Shown here: one piece after another, positions 38,488 through 51,095 of the stretch
Position numbering within the stretch: position 1 is the first letter of the stretch
How the letters are laid out: each line of letters begins with the position of its first letter
NCBI RefSeq assembly: GCF_016808095.1
Contig: NC_068973.1
Coordinates: 32,482,077-32,546,076 of the forward strand
Direction of reading: 5' to 3'
Origin: Vigna angularis
Taxonomy: Eukaryota; Streptophyta; Magnoliopsida; Fabales; Fabaceae
Length of the DNA: 64,000 bases
Made by a program: the position numbers and the translations under genes
Notes under the pieces: generated by a model
Seen by the model: the letters and a program-made list of their open reading frames with translations, nothing else
The model's database searches: none
What the model was told of the DNA's origin: nothing

Positions 38488-41400
38488 TTATGATTTTAAA
38501 ATAGTAATAAAAGTGGATAGATTATGAGATCAAAGGAAGTTTTTTTTTCTGAAAACAAAACTCTCTATCCATTGACTATAATATTAAGTTTAAGTTACAT
38601 TTTAAATAATATATAATTTGGTTTAAACAATTTATATTGATGGTAAAATCTTATTTATTCCTTTAAAATGTCTTACCGCATTATTTTACTTAAATAAATA
38701 TGTAACTAAGGCTGTATTTGAAAAATAATAGTTGTGTTGTTAAATCTAATGTTGATAGGGTTATTAGGTTAAAGTCTGACTTGAACATCGAATAATAAAA
38801 TATCAGTAAGAATGCAAAACAGTTAATTATTAGAATAATGACTGCAGATTTAATAAAAATAATAATAATAAAAAATATTATTTAAGAGTCTTAATAAGAA
38901 ATGATAGTGTAAAAGTTTAGGGACTTCAATGAGATCTTATAATGAAAAGAGTTAATAGAAAGAACAGAGAGGACTTGGAATGGTTTAGTTGATAGGTTCT
39001 TTTATTTTTGTGGGTTATAATATTTTTACATCAGGTGTAGTCGAAAACAAGATTTTAAAGATGAATTATCCGTTATTTAAAATCTTCCATTGAAGAGGAA
39101 TTTCATTTCTTTTATACTTTGAATAAGAAGTTTATGTTTTGATATTTAATATTTTGACGTTTAAGAGTCTCACATTAGTAAGGATTTGATATCAGTTTAA
39201 ATATTTTTATTTACTTCCATCTTTTGAGACATATTTTAAAAACAATACTGTAACGGAGTTTTACGCTCTAAAATAAATAATCTCTTAATAGGTTTGAAAA
39301 TATAAAAATGGTCTAAATGGACAAATAAAAAAATAATGTATTCATTCAAATATTTTTTTTATTTTATCAATTTTTTCGCTCGTCACTTTCTTTGCATTCC
39401 ACACCGTAGATGAAATGTTGATATCAATACTCTAAGTAACTTATTACTTTCTAGATAACATGAATGAAACCTTTGAAGACTTTAATCTTGCAAAACTACT
39501 ACAAGAATAAAAACCCACACACAACCAAGTGCATTAAAGATTTAAATTTGATAGAAAAAAATTACATTTTGAAAAGTAATTTATTACTCCAATGAATTTT
39601 AGAAAGCACTAGAAATAATTTATAAGTTAAAATAAAAATAATATTTTCAACGAAAATCAATCGCAAAAATGATGATCGTCAATTGCTCACGTACTAATGA
39701 CTACAAATACAAAACCAAATAACTATGATGGTGACAAAAATAACGGCTATAAAATGAAAAAATTTCATGGATCGATATTTAAAATATAAGACCAATAAAA
39801 TCTTAATTCAACTTATCTAAATAATTATTTTAACTTTATTCTAAAACCTTAAAATAATAAATTTATAGATCTCTATTTTAGCATGATTTTCAAAATTTTC
39901 ATTTTGATCAGACGTGAGACTTAAAATTATATTTAGATTTGTAACCATTTTTCTTTTAAGGTGGGTACTTTTTACATTGATTAACGTGATTTTCCACAAA
40001 AATATTCTTAATCACAAATATCTCTTTAACTTAAAAGGGTACACTTACTTAGAATCTTCGTAGGAGTCGGTTATTAAGATTAATCATCAACTCTGATCAT
40101 AAATGATTTTAGAAAAAATTTCATTTAAAATAAACAACCTCAATAAGATTTGAATTTAACCAATGTAAAATATTTACACCACCTTTAATACAAAACCTTA
40201 AAAAATCAATTTGTGAGTTTTTATCTACAAAAAGTATTTCAAAATTTTATTTTTTACTCGTAATTTAGACTCACATTTAAATTATTAATAAAATTAAATA
40301 AATTTTAAATTTGGTTACTAAAATAACAAAAGTAAATTTAGATAATTAAAAAACAACCATAATCTAAATTTAAGAATTCAAAAACACACACAACAATTTG
40401 TTAAGCATAATCTAATAAAGTTCATATAAAGCTAAATAGGCTGCAATCTGAACTTTCCGTATCTTCCTCTTTGTGAGTTTTCGGTGCTTCTCCATGTTCA
40501 TGTTTGGGTATGGAACATAGAAGAATGACTGCACCATAAAACACCGTACTGCAGGACTATGCCATCTGTTGTTCATACCATTCATTCCAATCCTTTTTGC
40601 ATCCTTAATTATTGCTTACCCTCCAAACTTGCAACCATGGTGGGGTAACCCAAATAACTGCCTCCTTTTCTGTTTCCACTTTCTTCTTTTATACTCATTT
40701 CGCTCGCATCATTTTTAATAATATCGCATTTATAGGAACATATCTAAATCTGTGATGCAAACTGGAATATCGTTTTCTTGACGGTTCTTATAACCCGTTA
40801 CACTTGCCCTATGTCACGATCTTGGAAATATAACAACAGAATAGTCTACTTTTCTTTTTTCCACACTTCCAAAACAACATTTTGTAAGTGTTCATCTGTA
40901 CCAAATCTGTAAGAAAGTAACATGAACGGTGGGTGGGTGCATAACAATGACCCGTTGTTTCTGCGCAGATTTAGCGAACTTAAGTTCAAATTTCAAACCT
41001 TATGGCTAATCATTGTCAGTCAGCCTTTTGGAGATCTGCGATTAATAAATGCAGCTGTAGAAAAAGTATAACAAGTGAACTTTTTAATAAACTTTTTTCA
41101 CTAGAACATGGATGTAACAGAGCAGAAACAATTTGCAGTTGCGAAAATCTAGATGGATCTTAGATCCCTACCTAGTAATTTGAGTTTAAGGTGGGTGGTG
41201 AGTGATAATGTGCAGAGATTCATAGGAGAATGGAAGCCGTTATATAATAAAATGTCGGGTTTTTTCTTCTTCAACATTTGCATTTAGATCTATGCCTCTT
41301 CGGCCACTAGCTACGATGTCTATAGATTGTATAACTGTGTGTAAATGAGAACATTTTTACATTAAACAATTGTTATCCTAATAAGAATAACTTGAAATAA

Positions 41401-42317
41401 ATTATAATGTTTAAAGTTTTATTTGTTTTATTATAAATTTATGTTATTGTGTTTTTAATATTCTGTAATTATTATACTAATATTGATTTAATTCTAATTA
41501 AACTGTTCATCAAGCTTTATAGTCTTAACCTATCACTCTCTAATGAATATCTTATATAACTAGGTGCTAATAAATCAGTTTAAAAGTAAAGTTAGAGTGA
41601 GGTGTATGTAGGATTTTAGTCATCTGGGTCTAAATTTATTGCTTTCATCGATTCCATGTCGGTTAACTTAGCTTAATGCTAAATGTAATTGAAAAAGATA
41701 ACATTCCCGAGAGTGATATGATTAAAAATTTTATACAAATAAATGCATTTATTTAGTTTTTTTTTCTTATATGAATATTTTTAAATTAAAACTTAACTAA
41801 ATACAATATTAATTGACTTAGAAAATATATTTCCGTATTCCTATGAAAATGTTCACCATCAAATTGAAATTGATAATATATTTAAAATAGACATTGTAAA
41901 AGAATTGTAAACATTGTAAAAGAATTGTCAAAAAAAAGGTTAAAAAAAACATTTTTCTTTTAGAATATGATCTTTTAACAAAATAAAAAAATAAAAATAC
42001 GATGATACGATTGAAGATAAAGATATAAAAGTGATATTTTTTGTTTTAAATTATGATAATCCACCACTAATGCAATTAATTGTTAAGAAAAACAACTAAG
42101 GTTTTTTAATATTGTGGATATATTTAAAACATTTTATACATATAGTCGCGCGCGCCATATCTTAAGTTTTTAATAAATTTTATACCCTTTTATAAAAAGA
42201 AATTATCTTATTTCCTATTGGTTTTGTAGTCATAATATAATGTTTGTTTTCTAGATATACACATACATTGGTTTTTATTCTAGTTTTGAGTTTTGATACA
42301 GTTTCTTAAACTTGAAA

Positions 42318-42320
<3 letters not shown>
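38488..42320. other. AT-rich intergenic region
   Basis: No gene supported. About 40440-41340 is less AT-rich than its surroundings but has no long frame, splice pattern or RNA I can recognise. A small 18-bp duplication (ACATTGTAAAAGAATTGT) lies near 41890-41930. Confidence 0.55.

Positions 42321-42383
<63 letters not shown>
42321..42383. repeat. (TA)n microsatellite
   Basis: Perfect TA repeat of about 63 bp. Confidence 0.95.
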
Positions 42384-42386
<3 letters not shown>

Positions 42387-42739
42387 GATAATCTTATTAT
42401 AAACTAAAACGTAAAGTATATTATAAAAAAACATATTATTGATCGTCATAGTATGTCAGTAATAATTTTTTTTTCATTAAACAAGATTTACAAACGAACT
42501 ACGGATGGATAGAAACCTATTTATCAAATAATTATTGATAAAATTTATTGATGTACAGAGATATATGTAAATCGCCATTTTCTACATATACAATGTTATG
42601 TTTTCTATATAGAAGCACATCAAAGTAAACATTCTATATTTAATTAATTTCTTTTATTACATATTATAGGATAGAAAAATAAAGAAATTAACTAAATTTT
42701 TATTACAAACTAAAATGTAAAGTGTATTACAAGAAAATA

Positions 42740-43370
42740 ATATATTATCAGTTGATAATAAAAAAATTTCGATAAATAACAAAAATTTATAATAAAATAT
42801 GATTTATGAATGAACTTGTTCGTCGATAAAATAGTCGTTGATAAAATTTACTAATGAATTTAAACATTCATTGATAAGTATTGACAATCACATACCTATT
42901 GGTAAATATTTGTCGATAAATTTTTATCTATAATTTTCATATATAAAGTGTTATTAATTCTCCTTCATCCCCTTCATCTTCTTTTTTCTTATTTTATCAT
43001 CTTTTTCGTTCTTGCCGCTCACTAATCGGTATGCCCATTAGGTCATTTTCATCTTTCATATCCTTCTCTTATTTGTCTTACTCTTTTTTCTTCCTCTTTC
43101 TTTACCTCCTCATCTTCCTTCTTCACTACAAAAACTAATCAATTATCGACAGATATGAATCCATTAGTAATATTGAGTAACGAACTTGTTTATCAACGAA
43201 TATATTTGTTGGTAAATTGGCACGATATTTCTGACATAGTTGTACATGTCGGTAATAACATCTTATTGATGAATTTATTGATGGATTATTACAGTTACAT
43301 TACTCACAGATTCTTTTGTTAGTAATCCCTTGATAAATGTTTGAGTAAAATTCATTAAAAATTGGCAGCA
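42740..43370. repeat. CACTA-like transposon remnant with GTCGATAAA motifs
   Basis: A CACTACAAAAACTAATCAAT terminus begins at 43124 and resembles the conserved end of plant CACTA (En/Spm) elements. Short motifs related to TTATCGACGAA / GTTGATAAA recur on both sides (42820-42940 and 43145-43330). The opposite terminus and the 3-bp duplication were not found, so the limits are approximate. Confidence 0.5.
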
Positions 43371-46233
43371 TAGTACCTAAATTTTCAGTCTTCCCTCCTT
43401 CACGTTTTTAGTTTTTTCTTCTTGTCTATCTTTCCCAAACTTGAAGTTAGTTTATCTCTTTATCTCACTCATTTTCATTCTTCCTTTCCTTTGATTAACT
43501 TTTGCGATTTTCCTCCCACTCACCTACCCTCTCTAGTCTTCTTTATGTTTTCTTACATCATTGACTCTCTCCATTGTCACCCAGCCTCTGCCTCTGGTAA
43601 CCTCTGAACACAATCTCTGCTCATGTTTTGTTGGTAAATAAAGGTTAAGGACATTCTTGATTCATGGAAAGGAACTTAGGGTTTTGAGTTTTGTGTGGTT
43701 AATTTGTTTAAAAATAGAATGGATTTATTCTTTGATTAAGGTAATTTGATTTTGTTTTTAGTTTTTGTTTGAATTTGGTTTGCTTGTTCTCAAATTAAAC
43801 ATATGTGATTGTGGTTTCAGACAATATGGGATAGTTTGAAAAAATATGTGTTAAAGTAAAGAAATGTATTTTCTTTAGGCACTAAACTAACTCCTCATCA
43901 CCAAAACTATAGGGAATCAATGCGAAATAATTAATTGAACCATGTTGCATAAGAATAGAGTATATACATAGACTTATGATCAAATAAAACTAGCTAGTTT
44001 GTTTTAAGTTTTAGCTATTGTTTTTAGTTTTCACTAATGCTTGATAAAAAATGATTCTGATTTGGTGTTCTTAGTTAAGTTTGGTTAGTTTTCATTTCGT
44101 AAAGGGGAAGTTGAAATAGAAATGTCACCTCTGTGACTGACCCCTTCACAAGTTTGGAGAAGAGTTAAAGATTTTTCAAAAGTGATGTGACAAGGATGAA
44201 TGAGTATGGAGAGTGACAAGAATGGTTCGGTATGCAAAGCGACAAAGATGGATGTGTGTAAGAGATTGTGGGTGTGTGGGTATATGTGTGTATGAAGTGG
44301 GTATTTCTTTCACAATGTTATTCGGATAAATTATATATTAACTTTCAAATAACATCATGTTAAGCATTAGTATGAACATCTTCGTTATGTAGACACCTCA
44401 AAATTCATCGATAATTTGTAATCACATTAAAATTTATTAAAAAAAAATACAAAACATAGAATATTTTAATATAAACTACTAACTCCATATTAATAAAATT
44501 GTAGGTTCAACTCTCCAAAGCATTATCATAAAAAAAAGTACCAATTTTTTATCATATTTAACCTTGTGGAGAACTTATTACGATGAAAAAAAAATTGAAT
44601 TTCAGTTATTTCAATTAATATAACGGTATCATACATTTCACACTAACACCCATAAGGAATTAACCATATTCATTTTATTAATAAAAAATAATTACAACCC
44701 CAGGTTTTTCCTTTTTCAAGTTTAATTTAATTTCTTGTTTCTAAGTGTAAGACTATTTTTTAAAAATTAGAAATGATAAATTTTCTTAGTTTTAATAAAA
44801 AATATATGTATTCATTTATTTGTACACTACAATAAATACAAATATGTAAGTTAATTAAAAATTTGTGAAATGTAAAAATATAATAACAAATAAGTGATTA
44901 ATATTATCTTAAACTTAAAATGACAAGTAGTAACTTTTAAAAAGGATGAAGATTATGATTTTACTATGCCTATGGTTAAAAATTATGAGGGAAAAAGAAA
45001 AAACCCAAAATGAACCCCAACAAAAATCATACATGACGCGTGAAAAGAATTCAAGATTCCTTCCAGATTTGAATTCAGTTGAAGATTTCAAAAGGACTAA
45101 ATAACAGCTCCAAATTACACACGTATAAGTGCACGTGTGTGTGCAGTCTCTCAACAATTGAAGATTTCAAATCTGTGAAACTAAACTCTTCTTGTAACAT
45201 CTCTATTAGGTCATAGGAACTTGGTGTGTATGATTAAGAGGACATAAAGGATAGGATATATATCTGTTATTAGATCTGTAGTTTCCATCGCACCTATTTG
45301 CTACTTTTAACCTTTCAACACCATCATAATTAATTAAAGTAGTGTGAGTAATTCCCTGTTCTTCTTTTGTTTTACCAACGGATAAGTAATGATAAATTCT
45401 TTTGAGACATAAAGTTAAAAACATTTATTGAAATGTTAGAAGAAGACAAAATTTATGTATGAGAATCGGGCCCAGGCAATGTTTTGCCCTAGTTGAAGGG
45501 TAACTAAATACTCCTATAAAAAGCTACACATATTGTCATATACCTACCATATGGTCCCCTCTCATGAAACTGCCCACACTTGCTTAATTTACCACACCAC
45601 ATCAGGATCAAAATACCCTTTACTTATATACACCCAAATACCTTCATAAAATATTTTCAAGACATCGGTTATTGTGAAAAAAATTTAAAACTTATATCAT
45701 AGTTTGAAATACTTAATTTTTTTAGTGGTGATAATGTCTCATTCATGAACTTGGCTAGCTAGAAATAATCATTGCCGAAGAAGCAACCAAGACATGTCAG
45801 CTTGATTTGGTAGCTAGGAGCATCGGGACCCCGCATTACATGTGATATATAGAGTCGCTATTTATTTTCACTTGATTTGTGCTTAGTGAAAATCATAAAC
45901 ATTTTTACTGCACTGCCACATCTCTGTAACTACGTTACTGTACGTCGTTTTCACTTAACTAAATGCATGCAAAGAATAAATAAATGTGGTTCTCTCATTA
46001 TGGAATATGGATAAGTTGCTTTTACCTTGAGGAGCAATACTACGGTGTATGTATCTGCTTGGAGCATTTACTTAACTATTCAAATACAAAACTGTTTGTT
46101 TACAACTCAATCTAAACCAATTCGAAAAGGACTAGGTAGCATTAACTCATGTTAAAAGTTGCAGCCAAAAAATTAAATCAGGTTTGTTACTTTAAGAAAA
46201 GAAGTTTTATGAAAAAAATGAAGCATTTAAAAA
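43371..46233. other. AT-rich intergenic region
   Basis: No gene supported. It includes a T/C-rich stretch around 43390-43600 and AT-rich DNA. Short frames here (43422-43607, 44915-45157, 45206-45424) show no family signature. Confidence 0.55.
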
Positions 46234-46318
46234 TGGGGTGAGAGAGGCTCGAACTCTCGACCTCAGGATCACTCAGAAGCTATGAGACCTACGCGCTAGC
46301 CAACTGCGCCACCACCCC
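46234..46318 (-). tRNA. Elongator tRNA-Met (anticodon CAT) with 11-nt intron
   Basis: The reverse strand folds as a tRNA. The acceptor is GGGGTGG with TCACCCC and discriminator A. The D arm is GCGCAGTTGGCTAGCGC and the T arm GAGAGTTCGAGCCTCTC. The anticodon loop is CTCATA, then an 11-base intron (GCTTCTGAGTG), then A. Plant elongator tRNA-Met genes are the second nuclear tRNA family, with tRNA-Tyr, that regularly contains an intron. Mature length is 74. Confidence 0.95.
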
Positions 46319-46911
46319 AGATGGAACTAAGTTTGCGTATTTATGCCTTGATCTTTTCTAACGTTCATTCCCAGATAAAAGAAACGTATGTCTGTTGAGA
46401 CTTATGTGTTTCTTTTTACCTTTTTTACAAATTTATTTACAACCTCCTGCCAATTTTGTAACAGAATTTTTAATATTAGTTTCTGCTTTCTGAAAAGTTT
46501 ATTTTATAAGAAATAAGAGATGTAGAAGAAATTTGAGAGGTGAGGGAAGTAATTACAAAATTTATTTTATACTGCCTCGGTTTAATCCAACCACAGTATG
46601 AAATCTATTTCTATATAGAGTGTTTCTCATTAACACTTCTTCCTGCATCCCAAGTAGATTCTTTTGCTTTTCATTAAATTTTTTTAAAAAAGGTAAGAAA
46701 TAATTATTGCTTATAAAATTAAATTTAATTATTGGTCAATATATTTACAATTCTCTATTTCGTTCTTCTTTTTTATTTTTGTAATTCGTGGTTTCTCTGC
46801 CTTTATTGGTCATACTCTCCCAATCGTGGTTTTGTTGGTAGTCTCATGGTAGTGTTTCTATTCATCTGCTTGAGTTGGTTTTACTTACTTTCGATGTATT
46901 TGAAACTTTTA
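46319..46911. other. Spacer between tRNA-Met and the MITE
   Basis: AT-rich, no gene seen. The last three bases (46909-46911, TTA) are the left target duplication of the MITE. Confidence 0.6.
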
Positions 46912-47212
46912 GGTCCTGCTCTTTTGAGTGGATTTGAGAGGATGAATTTGAGGGGATTTGAGAGGATTTGAATATAATTTTTTTTGTCGTTTATTTGAGT
47001 GAATTTGAAGGTAAATAAAAGTGAATTTGGAAATATTTTTTTTATTTTTGTCATGTCCATACAATTCTATACTAATTCTCACAAATTTTATTTCCAAATT
47101 CACTCTCATTTACCTCCAAATTCACTCAAATAAACGACAAAAAAAATTATCTTCAAATCCTCTCAAATCCCCTCAAATCCATCCTCTCAAATCCACTCAA
47201 AAGAACAGGGCC
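46912..47212. mobile_element. PIF/Harbinger (Tourist-like) MITE, 301 bp
   Basis: The left end GGTCCTGCTCTTTTGAGTGG and the reverse complement of the right end GGCCCTGTTCTTTTGAGTGG are nearly identical. The terminal inverted repeats continue inward over 100 bp, so the whole element can fold into one long hairpin around a centre near 47060. It is flanked by a TTA duplication (46909-46911 and 47213-47215), the hallmark of PIF/Harbinger insertion. It encodes no protein and would need a transposase supplied elsewhere; frames in it are shadows of the inverted repeat. Confidence 0.9.
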
Positions 47213-47254
47213 TTAAGAAATGAATTGCATATCGAAAGTTGATTTACAACATTA

Positions 47255-47556
47255 ATGAATTTCGGTATTAGGAAAAAAAATTGCTGAAATTTCTAATTTT
47301 GGTTAGAAAATTGTCGAAATTCATAAATAATTGGATTTTAAAATTCAGTTAAGTAAGTTATGAATTTGAAAATTTGATTTAGGAAGTCGTTGAATTTGGA
47401 AATCGGGTTAGGGTGGACGTCGAATTTCATAATTCAGATAAGATCTCATTAAATTTTAAAATTCGGTTAAAACCTCATCGAATTTCGAAATTTAGTTAAG
47501 GTTTTACTTGATTTTAAAATCTGATTAAACCTTTACTGGATTTCAAAAACCGATTA
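47255..47556. repeat. Degenerate ~30-bp minisatellite
   Basis: About nine imperfect units of roughly 28-46 bp, with a common theme of GAATTT, then AAATTCGGTTAAG, then a short T-rich or CTCATC segment. Units have diverged strongly, so the array is old. It starts about 40 bp after the MITE. Confidence 0.7.
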
Positions 47557-47825
47557 TTTTTTTAATCTTTTATTTAAGTTTTTATTTCTAATTTTATTTT
47601 TAACTTGTTAGACTTTTTATAAGAATATGTTGAGGTGTTATTATTAGTATTAAGTGAGGTATTAAGTGGTAGAGATGCTATGTTATAGGTGTTTAATATT
47701 TTAAGATGAACGATTATTCTTTTGGTTTGATGGATTCTTAAGTGAATTCAAGCTTAGTGTCAGATTTCTCTTGTTTCATCAATAAAGTGTGTGAAGGATA
47801 TTATACAAATAATTTTACAACCGAT
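47557..47825. other. AT-rich spacer
   Basis: No feature supported. It may include decayed upstream sequence of the adjacent MULE/FAR1-like fragment. Confidence 0.5.
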
Positions 47826-48240
47826 CAAATATTTTCCATACGTGACGAGTTAATTAAATAGGTTTGAGATATTGCTTTTCATATTGGGTTTGTTGTGGTA
47901 ACTATAAAATCTTATAAAGCTATTGGTGAATATGGAAGAAAGGCGTTTGCTCGGCTAGGATGTGAAATGGGTGGAAATTACAGAAAATACAAACCTAATA
48001 TTCAACTGAGTATATATGACACAATAAAATGCGAGTTTTTGTTTATGTTGAGGGCAAGCCAAATTCTAATGAAGAAAGGTAGGTATTGAAGGTTATATGT
48101 GGATATCATAACCATGATTTGACATAGAGTTTAGTTGGCGGGGAGGTTAAATCCTAGTGAAAAAAGTTCTTATTTGTTTATATGACTAAGAGTTAAGTGA
48201 AACCTACAAATTTCACACCTGCATGTTATGTTACTCTTTT
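47826..48240 (+). pseudogene. Dead MULE transposase / FAR1-like DNA-binding domain fragment
   Basis: Read in frame from about 47829 the sequence shows IFSIRDELIK, then stops (TAG and TGA) in the same frame, then DIAFHIGFVVVTIKS, EYGRKAFARLGCEMGGNYRK and KCEF. After a frameshift near 48050, KVICGYHNHDLT follows. This order (F-x-R-D-E-L, then G-F-V-V-V, then a C..C..H-N-H zinc finger) is that of the FAR1/WRKY-GCM1-type domain found at the N-terminus of MULE transposases and FAR1-like proteins in legumes. Two or more stops and a frameshift make it non-functional. The transposase core is missing. Confidence 0.75.
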
Positions 48241-50793
48241 TTTAAACCCTCATATGTATATTTAAATAACATAATTAACATTTATATAATTAATTAAATA
48301 TAAATAAACTTAATCTTGTTAAAAATAATTAATAAAAATGTTTTTTAAGATTTATATACAATTTAAATTTTGTTTGAATTTAAGGAGGAAAAAATTGTTT
48401 AGTTTTTAAAATTAAGACTCACTTGAGACAAAATAAAAATATAAGAATGAAATTGAGACAATAAAAATACAAGGACCAAATTGAGACTAATGCAATGACA
48501 CGTGGTACTATCAGTGGCATGTCACACTGTCATTGTCACATGCCATAATATCAATTTGACACATGACATTTTTATTTCTTTTTTCAAAAAAAATAAAAAA
48601 TAATAATTAAAAAATTTAAAAAAATCACGAACTAACACGTGACACCTTCTTTAATAGTGTTGGTACATAACTAATGTAAGTACCCAATTGCATTTATTTT
48701 TTGAAAATAGAGATCCAATTGCGAAAAAAAAAATATATGAATTTATTTGAGACTTTTCAACAAAATTAAAAACCTCGAAAATGAATAAACTTTTAGATTT
48801 TGAATGTGATAGGTGTGTAGGTCTGGTTCACTTAAATACCAAATAGAAGAGTGAAAAAATTTTACCACGTGAAAACTTTTTTACCTTCTTTCTTACAGAA
48901 GATTAATCTTATGATTTTTTTATAAAATTTGGAAGGTAAAGGGGAAAGTTCTTTTCTACATATGTTTTAAGAAAACAACTTCTTCCTGTATTTTCATAAG
49001 TTTCTTTCTATACGTTACAAAATGCATAATGCGATAAGTATTTTTTATTTTGTATTTAAAAATATATAATAATATTTATTATATTTCAAAAATTAAAATT
49101 ATGGAGGTGTAGGAAGAAATGACCTTAGTAGACCTTTTTATTGGGTCCATGCTTTTAAATCCAAGGGGTAACCCACAATTTAAATCAGCCCATATTTATT
49201 CCCTTTTATTTTGTGTATTATTTTGCCTATTTTTATGTTGGGCTGATTAATACAAAAGAGTTATATGTTTGAAAGCAAAACTTGAGTGTTTCTATTTTAT
49301 CGTATGCTGTGGGTCGATAATACAAATGAAAGTGATCTTAGTCTTAATTAAGAAAATACTAAAGCGATTTCAATAAGTCACGAAATGAAGAAGAAATAAT
49401 TAAAGGTATAATCAGTGTAAAAAGAATCCAAACCTTAGAAGAGAATGCATTTAAGTAGTCATAGAAAGAAATATTGAAGAGCCACGTGTGATAATGAGTC
49501 GGTAAAGACAAAATTGTATACAGTGTTTTCTTATTTCAATTTTATGAATACATAAAACGGAAAAAAAATTCTAATTTTGTGAAAATCTTCATAATTAATA
49601 TTAAATACTAATTAAGATTATAATTAAAAAATTAATTATATTTTTTTATTATTAATAAAAACTATTTTAGATACTGATAATTTTAATTTATAAAATAATA
49701 TCTAACTTAGTAAATATAATAATTAATTATTTTTATTTTTTAAATTAGTTAATATTTAATGATTTTTTTTCTGTCTCAATAAAAGAAAAGTGATTTAGCA
49801 TATAATAGGAAAAACATGAAAACATGTAAAAATGAGTTGAAGTGTTTATATACAAGGTAAGTCCAACATATGTATTTATCTTTCCTTATTCAGTATCAAG
49901 TAAATAATCTATTACTTTTTATATTCAATAATTTTCGTACAAAACACACTTAATTACTCCCAACAAATATGAATTTTTCGTTGTTATTATAGGTAATTAT
50001 GAACTAGTTATTAGTTTAAATAGTAAAGTTGAAATATACATCTTATTTGTATTTTCAAAATAAAAAAGAATTTTACCCTTTTCTCTTTTGATGGTGGTGA
50101 GTGATATTTCAGAATACATTGAATAGGTTAATGTTTTGAGGTCAATGTCAATGTCTCATGTCTAGGTAATAGTCAAAAGAGTCTATTGTCCTTTACTTCA
50201 AGTTTCTTGTACTTCAATATCATTTGGAGAGCACCTAAAAAAGATACTCCAATGTTAAAGTCAATTCAATGTTAGATAGCTCAGATATTAATGATGTCAT
50301 AAATGCAATCACTTACCCCCTTAGCCTTATATTTATAGATTTTGGTGTGAGCTTTTGATTAACAATGACATAATTGTGGCCCAATTAGTGTTAATCAAAT
50401 TTTATATTAAAATGATCAGCATTAGAATTAATTTTTTTATCTGTTGACTGTTCGGTCAGATTTTATGATTGTTTGATTACAAGAATAGTTTGTTAATGTA
50501 TCTGACTAAAGGTTGATCATCCAATCTTAAACTGATGAGTCATACGGTACACTTAAGAACATCCATTGACATTATAAAAAAAAATAAGATTAAAATAAAT
50601 ATAATGTAATTAAAATAAATAGAAGACATTAGTAAAGCAGATATAAATGTAAATTTACATATAAATATTATGGATTCATTATTAATTTGGTTCTTTTATT
50701 TAGTTTTGTGATTCATATAAATTTTTTTATTCAATTGAATTTCAATATTGTTTTTATTTAATGAAGTTTTGATATTTGTTAAATAAATGATTT
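48241..50793. other. AT-rich intergenic region
   Basis: No gene, RNA or clear repeat supported. Confidence 0.6.
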
Positions 50794-51095
50794 TGTTAAG
50801 AAATAAATTTTAAGTCTAACTCAACCCCACAAAATCGGCTTGTAAGGTGAGGTTTGGCCCCATATTTTAAATTGGTTTTTATCTAAACATTAATGTCTGG
50901 TATGATAGTAGGTGGAACAAGCCCAACCAACAACAAATATCGCTAGGATAAACTCTAACCATAACTTTGATACCATGTTAACAAGTGCACTTTAAGCCTA
51001 ACTCAACTCCACAAAACTAGCTTTTAAGGTGAGATTTGCATCCTCTTATATATTCTAAATTTGTCTTATCTCTAGTCGACGTGGGACTTCCAACA
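50794..51095 (-). mobile_element. TRIM-like miniature LTR element
   Basis: On the minus strand the 5' LTR (51095 to 50976, 120 bp) starts TGTTGGAAGTCCCACGTCG and ends TTAACA. It is followed at once by TGGTATCAAAGT (50975-50964), a slightly decayed tRNA-iMet primer site. A second LTR-like copy (about 50794-50910) ends CTTAACA. The two share AACTCAACYCCACAAAAYNR and the adjacent AAGGTGAG-type segment. Only about 50 bp separate them, so no protein is encoded, as in terminal-repeat retrotransposons in miniature. No target duplication was seen. Related sequence recurs at 61207-61325. Confidence 0.7.
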
